Assembly: GCA_013339765.2 (NCBI GenBank)
Contig: CM023451.1
Span: forward strand, 155,555,432-155,619,431
DNA from: Haemaphysalis longicornis
Lineage: Eukaryota > Arthropoda > Arachnida > Ixodida > Ixodidae
Length of the DNA: 64,000 nucleotides
Reading direction: 5' to 3'
A program made the translations under genes and the position numbers. The stretch's first letter is position 1, and every line of letters begins with the position of its first letter. Below are positions 35,901-47,790 of this stretch, piece by piece. Below the pieces are notes generated by a model that was not told where the DNA came from, searched no databases, and saw only the letters and a list, made by a program, of their open reading frames with translations.

Positions 35901-38900
35901 GAATTGACGGGCAGGAGGAGGCAACCCATCGTCTGTCAATCGCGTTCAGACTTGCAACGATGTTGTGACGTTGCGTTCGTTCGAAACGCATCTCCTGATT
36001 TTTTGAAGTTGAATAAATGTACGCGTCAGAACCCTGGCATTCGGCTCAGGGCGTTCTCTGCGATTGCACCAAAGAAGTGCCACGGGGCTTTCTTTGGTAC
36101 GTACTCATGTAAATAAAATCCATGTCGTGTTATGGCCGTGGCATTCAATACGAACGGTTAATTTTTTACACTTGTTTTTGTCGTAAAATGTCCAACACTC
36201 CGGCACTCCGCTGGCAGATCAGCCGGCGAGCCGACGTTTTAGCAGACGACTCATCTCTTCGCCGGAAGTGCGTGAAAAAGCCGCCCAATAGCAGGTGTCT
36301 AGCTCATGACGAACATATGGGAATCGATGAGTGCTGTAAGATGCGGCGTCCAAAAACACGAAGGAAGGGGAGAAAAGCGAAACTTTGCACAAAGTGTGAG
36401 CTTCCGCTGCGCGTAAAAGTATACTTGGCACAGATGATGTTGACGACCCTATCTAACGATTGCGCTAGTTCATTTAGTGTCAAAATGCCTTTCAGGGCCC
36501 TTGAAGGCATCTGCGCATCATGTCGAAACGGAGACGCCTATTGAGTGCAGGGGAACCGTCTCCGCTGCTTCTGCAGCTCGAAATCGACGCCGAGGACAGC
36601 AGCTCAGACGACGACGACTCGCACGTTTACGCGACAAAGTTCGCCGAACTGTTAGCTGCACCGCTTCCTGTGTTATCAGTGCAGGCATACGTTCGCAACT
36701 TTGGCTTGGAGCTAACGCGTCCGATCTGGAGGCCGCCATTTGTTGAAACACCTTGGCCGGCCTGGCTGTTTGCAGTTGCCGTGTTGGCCGCGCCGCGGCG
36801 CCACGGTCGCGCTGCTGCTCTAAGATCGGGTACGTGTTCAGTTGGGGAGCAGTGACTCTTGCTCGGATTGAGGGAAGCGGCACATCGGTGTACTCTGAGG
36901 CGGAGTATCAGAGCGACCACCCGAATACAGCATAAATGACTAAGCATGACAAGAAAAAAAAAAGGGTTGGCGGATTTGGGTTGTTTTCAAGGAACACAGC
37001 TCACTCAGACTGGATCAACGTGACATGAAAAGGTCTCCTCCTAATGCTTTCTCCCTATCCTTGATTGTGGCCCTCAACGTTTTTCTTAAGACTTTTTGTG
37101 CTAGCCTAATCTAGCGTAATACAGTAGACTCTCAATAAACGGAACTTCAAGGGACCGAAGAAATTAGTTCCGTAACAGGAGTTCCGTTTACTGAGATAGA
37201 TGTGTAAAAGTGCACATTTGTGTGCGTAGCACTCCATACCATTTCATGGAACTCTAAGCACTAGGAGGTGAATGTAGCTGATAGTTTTTTAGAAAGCAAG
37301 AAAACTAAAAAAACGGTCTAGGCACAGCGTTCACAAAGTTGATTTGGCAACAATTAGTCGCTGTGCACTACAAAATACGTCAATTATTTTTGTTTGAGTC
37401 CTTGAAACTGCATCTTCATGGAGGTTAGAGGCCTCAACTTCGCGAGTAGTATTACGAGCCACCAAATGTAGAATACGGCAAGGCGGTAATGAAGCACGAA
37501 TAGCCCCACAATGGCACAAACAAGGCAGAAGGGAGCTGAACCCTGTAACCTGAGCGTCTTGAATCGAGACCAAACGACTGGAACAAGAACTGCGATGTTG
37601 CATTCGTTGCGCTAACACGGCTGACCACTAATGAGACGAGGCTTACGAGGCCAACGAGGTCAAAAAAAACATAGGAAGAAAAACAAAAACAAAAACTAAA
37701 CAGCCGGAAGCGTAAAAAGCTGATTCTCACCCCGATGGGTTTCACAAGAAGTTCTATTTCTAGTTCCGTTTACACGGTGGCGCGGAAATTTTAGTTCCGA
37801 TTACCAAGAGTTTTTTTTGCGTTATCTGAATACAAAACCAACCAACTTACAGGCGACTGTTCCGCTTAACTCTTTCACGACGGCCGCCATAGGCAATCGG
37901 AAGCCGGCGATCCGATGATTTTAAATCTCCCGCAAAATCTGAAACCCCGCGCTCCACAGACAACTATCGCCATCTGGTGTGTTAATTGGCAACTTCTCTT
38001 TCAATTTCGGTTTCGTTTGTTATGTGTCCTCGTGTGGTGTCGGTGAGCAAGAGAAATTTGAACAGACGGTAGAGGGGAGGAGGTGGAAAAATGGCGTCGG
38101 GTTCGTGCCGCGCACCGCACAGTCTGGACTGCTGTAGCAAGCACTTCGGCAGCTCCTGCTGTCGATTTTTCTGATTCCAGCAGCAGTGAGGGGTCAAGCA
38201 ATGTTGTGGGATCTTCAGATTTCAGTTAGGACGAAGAAGCTCCGGTTCAAGTGCCTCGCACTTCAACAACCGCTGGCAGGTAATTTCGTTGTGACTCCGC
38301 GCTGTATTTATAAACAAAACGTGCTTCTTATCTGACGACTGCGGTTTTGATTTTGTGTTTAGGGTCTCGAGAACGTACGGCCGGGATATTTTGCCAAATG
38401 CTGCGCGCTGTATCGCGCTATCACCTTCAAGATAACCTGGCGCTCGTGTCAGATTAGCGCTGCAGGGTTCAGGTGCGACGCTTGTCGAGAGCGCTCGATT
38501 TTTTTTTTGTTTTTACCACCGAACTGATAAGGATTTTGTGCGAAGACACAAAACAGTATACCGTAATTACCCGATTCTAACGTGCACCCAATTTTCCTGA
38601 CAAAAAACCTAAAAAACTTGCACTTCCGATTGTAACGCGCACAGAACTGTGTGAGCAAGAAAAACGAATGCAAGAGAAACGGGCGATTTATTTCCCGAAG
38701 TAATCTCACTCATCTCGCTCCTCGTCGCTCTCCGCTGACCACAACATCTCGTCCTTGGTGCCGTCAAGCGCATTCGTGAGGCCAGACTTCTGAACGAACG
38801 TTCAACCATGGTCGATTGGATCGTGGCCCACGCCTTGCACGCCCATCCCACGAGCTTCTCCAGAGGTGCATGCTTCAGCCGACCGCTCGTTTTGAACACG

Positions 38901-41900
38901 TGAGAGCCACTGCTGCCATTGCTGTTATCAAGCGCGCAAGTGGAACGATTTGACGATTTGTGTGAACGCCGATAGAAAAGCCTAGGCGCCTATGCTTCCT
39001 GCGTCTGAAAAATCGTTGCTAAAAGCTTTAGCGCCATCTTGACATGATGATGGCGATGGGTGGGACGAAATTTCCGCTGTTTCGGTTTCAGTTTCGTATC
39101 CGATTCTAACGCGCATGCGATTTTTCGACCTATTTTTCCGGAAAAAAAGTGCGCGTTAGAATCGGGTAAGTACGGTACTTGGATGCACATTTTACAGAGA
39201 CTCACTCACCCTTGAGTGCCCTCGCGGCGTGGCACAGCCGTCAGTTGCGCTAGGTTGACGAGCCCTCAAAAATCCAAACCTTGGTGTACACTGTTGATAT
39301 ATATATTGAATCATAGCCAAGGAACGTAGGAACAATTTGTATATCTTAAAATACCTGAAATAATTTTTAGTCTCGGTAAAAGTGCCGATTTGTGTTTTTT
39401 GTATACTTTTCTTGGGGGCTTTTTTCTGAATACTTGACGAATAAACTAAGTAATTGTACCTTTAACAAAACTCCAGCTTTGTGTTTGGAAGAGCAATCTA
39501 TAAGCTACAATTTCATGCATGGCAAGGCTACGTGTGTCCAGTAGCTCAAGAGAAAAAAAACGTTTTGTGGAAGCACTTAAAATCGGCAGTTTTTCCGCCG
39601 TAACGAAAGAGTTAAGCGGCAATTCCGTTTAGCGACTTCCGTTTATCGAGATTCTACTGTACAGTCAAAACTCGACCTAACGAAACCCAATCTTACAAAT
39701 TTCCCGATCTAATGAATAAATTCTAATTCCCCTGCAGGTGCCTATACAGCTCGATGCTTTTTATGAACTTGAACTAATGAAATAGAGTCAGTGCCATTGC
39801 CGATTTAACGAAGTATTCCGGGAAAAAGGCACATTTAAAAGTACAAATTTTAAATGTGTTTTGTCAGAACGCCATGAAGCTCATCACACCATGTCAAAAA
39901 AGACATCTAGCTTTGTTTTTACGGAGCACTACTTATAACCTTTTTTACAAAGCTCTACGAGATAATCGTTTTTACGGAGCTCTATGAGACAAACTCAGCA
40001 GTCCAGCACACAAAAGGTGTCAGAGGATGCCGACGCCCGAGAAACTGCTCAAGCTACTGTGCCCACTCCACACCAGGTGATGGACGCTATTGCCTTGCTC
40101 AGGCGCTTTGCTGGAGCTCACGCAGGAAACCGAGGACATGTTGAACACGCATGTGTGCAATGAAAAGCCTGTTCGCTTTATACTAACGAGCTTTATACTA
40201 ACGAAGCACACAGAGGCGAAAATCCCAGGCTGTTTTGCTAGGAAGTAAGCTCGTTTTCCCCAGAACTCCTAGCGTTTTATTGTTATTATTTTCAGAGCAC
40301 ACTATAAGCACATCGCTAAATTAATGGCCGCCGAGCGCCGCGTCGCCGCAATTACGATGTCATGGTGTACCTGCTGGGATGCACCTCCCTTCACACATCG
40401 AATTTGTGGAATCAACTGCTTGTAAAACGGCAGCCCCAATTTCACGAAGTTCCCAATTTAACGAAATAACTTGTGATTCCCGGTATCTTCGTTACATAGG
40501 GTTTTAACTGCAGCTTGTTGTCCCAATGTTGCTCACTGATGGGCAATTTTTTTACTTCTGCTTGTAAGCCTGTCAAAGGGTGGGTGGTAGACAATAAACA
40601 GCCAGCAGAACCGCCTGTTCCTTCAGTTTAAAGCCTCGCCAAATGTATGCGATTTGATAGCGGACAGCCTCCAACTGCAGTGCTTGTGAGCAGAAGAACT
40701 GCTGCGTAGGATGTTCCTCACAGGGAAAGGGGAGAAGACACTGACCGCAGGGCGGGTTCTCCAGGTAGTGCTGGAGCCACTCCTTGGTGGCGGCCGCCTT
40801 GGAGATGACGGAGTGCACGCCTAGGGTCGTCAGCTGGGGCTTCACGGCCAGCTGCTCCAGGAAGGCCACCAGCTCCGTGCAGGGCACCCGCCGCACCAGC
40901 CCAGCTGGCGAACGTTCCATCACGTACACCACCAGCTCACACCTGCAGCACCACACACACTACCCTTTCACAAGGCGGCACCCAGGGCACTAACTGGAAA
41001 CGCACACAGTGAAGTTACTCCACTTCTCTTGGCATTGTCAAGAGAAGTCCTCAGAAGAGAAGAGGAGCGCTGATTTCTATTAGTGGTCAGCGCTAGTGTC
41101 ACTAGTAGGGGTGTGCGAATATCAATTTTTTAATTTCGAAGCGAATTCGAATAATAAAAACAAAGTTCGAATCGAATCGAATATTTTTCGAATATTTTTC
41201 GAATACGAATACTCGTTATTTTTTGTAAAATTAAATTTTTCACCATCTAGAGACACAAAAACTGCAACTCTATTGCACAACAAATCACACAAAGTAAAAT
41301 TAGGAATTACACAATACCATTGCACTCAACAGGTTAAGGTCTGCACTCACTTAAATGTTAACATGGAGAAAGGTTAACTGCTCGACATGTTCGGGGAGCA
41401 GTGACAACCTCCTGCTCGTCACGACTCCACCAGATACCGAAAACAGCCGCTCACTTGAGACACTAGTGGCTGGCATGCCCGAGCCCGTGCACATTTTCTG
41501 CGCGCTGATACAGTAAAATCTCGATGATACTAATCTCGGGGGACCGCGAAAAATATTCGTATCATCCTAACTTCGTATGAACCAACACCGACCAAAAAAT
41601 TGAGCGCTGAAAAACGTTTTCGTTTATTTCTTTTCTTACTTTCGCGTGAAGAAATTCGCGATTTTTTCTGCTTTTTTTTAACCCCCTTGTCGCAAAGCAG
41701 TCCTTTCTGGAGCCAAAAAGCTTCGTTCTCGTCTCTTCACTCGCTGTGCCCAAGCTCGCTACACGCCGCAACAGTCAAGCGTGAACCGCATGGTGCGTTT
41801 TTGCACGCGATTCGCTTCCGCCTCGGCTCTGCGAGCGCCGTATTTTCACGCCCCATCGACGATTTCGCGCCCGTGGTAGCGCCTACCTCGGTCAGAAAAT

Positions 41901-44900
41901 GACGCACAACGCGCGCGACAGAATGGAGGAGCCTGACTACTTGCGATGAGATCGAGACAGCCGGCTTGGCTCCGCCGGAGATGGTTAGGCTTAGCACCCC
42001 GGCAAATATTTTATGGGCGCTTTCACTAGCGGCACGGATGATGTTATATAGTACCGTTTTCGCATGCATTGTCAGCTCCTTACCGCACCAACAACTTTGT
42101 GTCTCCCTTGAGCCGCACTTTAAAGAGCGGTTAGAAGCGGTCGCTCTGAGCGCCCGCGCCACTTCGCGCTGGAGCCGACGCCATGTTGACGCCGCCGGCC
42201 GTGCTGCGCGCAGCGTAGGGGCGGTTTCCGCGGCGGTGTCAGCGCGCGTTGGGCGTGCGCAGAGCGTTTCGCGAGCAGAAGACAAAAGCCCGGCTGTTTC
42301 TGGGAGAAAGAGTGACAAACAGGGGAGCGAGAGCCGTCACTTGCTCGTTCAGCAGTCGGGTGCCTCGCCGGCTCGTTCGTATTTTCCGCCGGGCCGTGCA
42401 GGTCCGTTCTTAACAGCCGAAATTTTTCCCATTGCAAACAATGCAATTCTGCCGGGACTTTTCTAGATAAGGTTACAGAGTATCACCACTCTTCTCTCCT
42501 ATTGTTGCGTACCGCCGCCGTGATGATTGGTCAGCTCGCATCATGTGACGCTTGTTTACACTGCGATGGTTCGTGGGTGCCGCCATTTTGTTGTTGATGC
42601 GTTTCCTGTCGGTCAACTGGGGTAGTCTCAGCTCATCCTCCCTGCTCTGCGGCTGCGCACAACTGGCGCCGTTCCGAATGCGAATAAAAGTTAATGCGCT
42701 TCGCAGCGTTTCAGCTGCAGAAGTGCGTCCGAAGATGCCAAGTTGCTGCGTCTTTGGCAGCGTTGTTTACAAATGACCTCGTCCAAGTTGGCAGTGAGGC
42801 CGCAGAAGCGGCAATCTGGCAACACTGATAAACAACAAAATGGCTGCCTTTGCTCACTTGCGTGCCTCAGCAACGGTACTCTGAATCTTATCTAGCGCCA
42901 CTAGTCAGCGCTATGCGTGTGTAGCCTCCTTCTCTGTGGTCCAACCTGAGTGCTGTTTTTGTTTTCCAGACAACTGTACCTCATCATTTCTGAGCTGCAA
43001 TAGCAGTGGAAGTGTGTTCACTTGTACGCGATAATCTGCCCTACGGTTTATTTCTGGTAAGTGTTAATGGCCCTGTCTCCTGCAATATAGCATACATGCC
43101 GTGATGCATCAGGTTGGAACTGTCTGAGGCGCACTCTACATGGGCAGCAAGCAATAGACGCAGTAGATCGGCAATTATGTGCCCATGGTGGGGCAAGCCA
43201 TTTGGTTGGATGGGTACCAGCCGCGGAGAACGAATATACAGGAGGAGAAACGCCCATTGCAGCACGTGCGGCCGCGCGACCAGATAATGTCACAATGAAA
43301 GCAACGCGGACTACAAAGCTTCGTAGCTGTAATGGTGAATGGAGAGGGTAGCGGTACCTGGGGCCGAATTCTCTAACGTTTTGAAACGAAGGGGTAGCGC
43401 CATGCAAATGCACGTGTTCTGGGGTTGGGGCCATCGCTTTGAGGTGTTTAGCGGGGAGAATCAGCCGCGCAAAAGCACTGTGGCAAGGGCGCGAAGCGAC
43501 ACCCACTGCCCCCCCCCCCCCCCTTGTCGTTTCGCTTGTCGCTTCCTTGCCACAGTGATTTTCTGCGGCTGATTCTCCCCGCTGAACACCTCCAAGCGAT
43601 GGCCCCAACCCCAGAACACATGCATTTGCACGGCGCTACCTTGATGTTTCAAAACGACGGCCGCCGTTTTAGAGAATTCGGCCCCCGATGAACAAAATTA
43701 TAGTGGCCACGGCCGCTGTCATTTCGTTTCGTGCGTAGCAGAATGCCAATCGCGGCGGCCGCGCGTTTTCCTCTGCCGCGACAGATGCTGCTAGCTTAAC
43801 ATTGATTGGCCAAGCGCTTCTGATGTTACCTGGCTGCACTAGGAAGCGACACTTCCCCTCTTGTCTTGTTCTTGCTGTGCGGTACCAGCACATAAACAGC
43901 CGGCAACAACCTTACATGCGTGCCTCGACGGCTGGCAGAAGCATGACATGCCAGTTCACAGATCGAATGAGGAGGTGAAGCCAAAGCAAGTGCAAACCCA
44001 CATAGCACGCCAGTGTGCTGGATTGTCAACTGTAAGATTTACCACACAAAATGCCAACAAACATCATCCCTTTGCCATAGGAAACTATAGCTGTCATAAC
44101 GCTGAGCGACACCGTTTCAATCTTTCTCTTTTAACTGCATGAAGTGGGGGGCAGGCATGGGGCAGCCAGACCTGGCAAAACACAGTGTGAATAGGGCCCT
44201 TGTGGACAGGATAAGAATAGCCACAAAGACAAAGTAGGCCACCAAATGCAGGCAGGAGATTGGCAACAGTCACTGCGACATCTAGTAATGCGACACATTA
44301 TCAAGCACAGCACCGAGGACTGGTGCAATGTAGCCCAAGCTAGAGGTTTGATTATTCCACACCCCGAGTTGTACGACAATGCATCTGGTGCAAGCCTCAT
44401 TTTGTGCCGCACACCCCATGGCAAGCTGCCGCACTGGTCAACAAGCACTCGGTCCATGAACAAACACTTGGCACCAAGCTAGCGGTGTCTCTAACGAAGG
44501 ACTACCAAAGCTTCTCCTTGTGTTTGCGTTTTGATCTCATGAACTAAGGATTCGTTGCCGCAGAATTAGATGATGACTGTACAAAGCACGTACATGTCTG
44601 CTAACCAGGAAGCCCACATTTTAGTCTCAATTTTTCTTGCTGCCTCACCAAAGTTACCTAGTGCCAGTAAGCCTGAGAAACAATACTGAACACAACCAAA
44701 GGTAAGCTTCTCAACCTGCAAAAGTCCTCCCTGAGTGCATAATGCTTTACAAGCAAGGCTCCAATTCATTTCCCACAACAGGGTGGCCTTTCCTTGGCCA
44801 GCTGAATAGGTTCCCTCAAGTGTTTAGTGCAGGTATTTTTAAGTGCAGCGCACTTTAGAGGCTCGCCTTGTCATCGTAGCTCACAGTAACGCTCGACGTC

Positions 44901-47759
44901 AAGCGACTGCCAGAATCACGCAGCGCAGCGAGATCACGGACCCAAGCAGAGCCTGGCATACCCGTCATAGGGCGTCCCGCAGAGGCTTCGAAAACCAAGC
45001 AGTTTATATAGTACTCATAACCATTCGAAGCTCGTGAACCGCTGGCGCTTGCCATGCATCTCCCCGCTGTTTAGTGCAAAGAAAACTGCAGGTACATTTG
45101 AGGCAAAATATACGTAATTAAATGGCAGCACCCATGTTCATTTAGTTAGGAACGCTCGTTGGGTTGGTTTTTTGCGATAGTAACTGAAAAAAAAAAAAAG
45201 TGGCAGAACAACGCCGGCATGTGTGTGAGGAAAAGCAAGCACAAAAAGAACAGGACTGCCCGCTGGCGCAGTTTCAGGCAGGGGGCGCGCGAGCACTGCG
45301 GTGGCAGGAAATTTGAATTGCACTGGGTGGTGGCAGTGAGCGGATAATGGCACTACAGCCCATTATGACGAATCACTGCTCCACACTTCCAACAGCTTTC
45401 ACGCTGAGTGGACCAGCTTTAATTTTTCTTCGAAACAAAGACTCGTGAGAAGAACGCGGGAAGGCCACTACTGACTTGTCGGCCGACAGGCTCTTGAGGC
45501 CCTCGACGCAGACGCTGTGATTGGACTTGCTGCCTAGAATGCGGTGCAGCCCTTCCACCAGCTGCGGCTGCATCGGCTGCACGTCCACCAGCTTCTTGGC
45601 AAACACCAGCGCCACCAGGCCATCCTCCACCTTGGCCTCAGGCAGTCGGCTGTACCCGATGGCCTGTGCACCCACATAGGAAGAAGGGTCAGGTGGGAGC
45701 AGGAGCAATAATTCCGTCCTCCCAGGACGCTATGGCCACATAGTACGTGGTTTCTTAATTAAAGGGACACTGAAGGCAAATAGCAAGCTGTGCTCAGACG
45801 AAAGCTCAAATGCCTCGAAGCCCCCTCAACGTTTATTCAATGGCGATAGATGCTTTAATTGCCGAGAAATTACCAAATGAAAAACGCATCTTACTCCTCC
45901 CTCCATTTCATTACATTTCCCGTGATGTCAATGGTTGCCGGAAGCAACTGAGAAAGCGGTGTGGTCTAGCAGGAAAAGTGAAACCTACCGAGCGAACCAT
46001 GGCGGCCGCAGGAGCCACTGGTCGTGCACTCAGGTGCATACGACAAAGCAACTTGTCCGCCCCACACTTCCGTTACCTGCCGCTCTCTGTGCACCAATCT
46101 TGGTGCCGTATGGGACGAGAGATGCTCGTTAAACAATGTGAATGTGCCGCACGGCCTTTTAATTTACCCACAAAACGTCTAGAGGAGAGCACAACCACAG
46201 TGAGAGTGGCGACAGGGGGCACTCTTTTGATTTGCATTCTTGTTATGGATACAGCCAAATCTTGGTACAACGAACACCACATTAACAAACTTTTCAGATT
46301 AACGAGCATTTAAGAAATCCCACGCCGACTGCTTATAGTTTTAAGTAAATTATTTCAATACTACGTACTTCAGAATAGTGAATTTTTCAAAATAACGATC
46401 GTTTTACTTAGTTCCATGCCATGTTAACAATGCCTCAGTACTACGAACTCATGTTTTCAAAGCCGGCGATTCTTAGATTTCCGCTAAACAATCGTGGCAA
46501 CCGGAGCCGTATGCCAGCAGACGACACGGCAAAGCGCAGTGCAGAAGAGGACGTCTTGCAACTCGCTCCGGGAAATGCGCGAGCCGATGCGAGAGAGAGA
46601 AAAAGAAGGCGAGGTGAAAAAAAATGCAGCATGGGTGGCCTCCAGTGTCCAGAAAGCCGCGGCCGCGCTATTCGCGCCCCACCCCAAGTTTTTCTACGTT
46701 CCGCCGCTCCTCGGGTGGCTTGCTGGATCTTCACGGACATCAGCGGAGCTGACAACAGAGGACATTCTCCAGAGCGTGAGCGTTCAGCATGAAGAAGGCA
46801 GCGAGGACGGCATGAACGATGATGCTTCTGAGGGTGTCGAGGGAGCACTCAAAGACTGCGACGAGCACGTGACGACTGCAGATGTGCTGGGCAGCATACA
46901 AAAACTCCGCACATTTCCAGGGAAAAACCGCACGGCCACTGAGTCAGTCCACAGGAATATGGAAGAGTTGGAGTCCGCGTGCTAGGAAGCTTGTGCTGCA
47001 CACACCAGAAGAAAATAGCCAACTACTTTAAATAAACGTGCATTGTTTCATGATCACTTGTGCATTTTTTTGTGAAAAATGACTTCAAGGATGCACTGCT
47101 GTACAGGTAGGTCGTTTTAGGCATTGAAATATTTTTTGTCTTAACTACTGCGCTTTTCGCTACAACGACCTTTCAGAATAACGAACAATTTTCCACGGTT
47201 CCCCTGAAGTTCGTTATACTGAGATTACACTGTAGTCAGCATTTAGTCGCTCCGATGCACTCAGCTGAACAACGTGGCGCCATCTGTTAGTTTAACCTGT
47301 AACAGCATGCAACGCTAAATTTTTTTCCGTTGCGATATAGTAGTGCTTATTGTGCCATCTGTTAAATGCTTTCCGAAGCAAGTTGCTTATTAGCCCATCT
47401 GCCAGAAGTATTCCAAGAGCTTTTACGAGCGCCCAAACCACTACTAACAAACGCCTTGGCACCAGTATGGAATGAAAAATGTGCATGATACAAATATCAT
47501 TTTACCTAAGTACGCACCATAGTGGAAGCACAGCAGCACACATAGCCCTGAGCCAGAAGACCCAGATTGACACGCGCATTTTATTCAACTTCAAGACAAT
47601 CAAGAAATGGTTTCGAATAAACACATCCTCACGGCATGCGCTTTGAGACCGAAGTGCGAAATCAACAGTTGGTCGATTGCCTCCTGCTCGTAATAAGAAT
47701 AGCACTGGCTTCTTGCGATTTACGGGGGCGAACAAGTCATTCCACTCCGGCGCAATCAG

Positions 47760-47790
<31 letters not shown>

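Larger units (their letters stand above)
33722..36935 (+). mobile_element. Harbinger-like element with TAA duplication, interrupted
   Basis: TAA at 33722-33724 and 36933-36935 flanks identical inverted ends TGCTGTATTCGGGTGGTCG. Just inside the left end TTCGGGTGGTCG or a close variant repeats three times (about 33733, 33783 and 33815), each followed by GAGCG. A 3-base TWA duplication is typical of PIF/Harbinger, hence the name. The element carries a partial frame at 36520-36855 and a 2.5 kb TTAA-type insertion at 34039-36501. Host sequence resumes across a TGAA duplication. Confidence 0.55.
37120..39661. mobile_element. Tigger/pogo-like element, outermost of a three-level nest
   Basis: TA (37120-37121 and 39660-39661) flanks ends CAGTAGACTCTCAATAAACG and, inverted, CAGTAGAATCTCGATAAACG. 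The repeated GTTCCGTTTA motif near both ends is typical of these elements. The left part extends to 37865, where a piggyBac-like element is inserted; sequence resumes at 39616. The minus-strand frame at 37331-37618 shows no clear domain. Confidence 0.7.

Noticed and set aside
41737..42318. 193-codon minus-strand open frame
   Set aside because: GC-rich transposon remnant with overlapping open frames on the plus strand; no domain or splice context.
43048..43608. 186-codon minus-strand open frame
   Set aside because: It runs into the foldback element and has no similarity.
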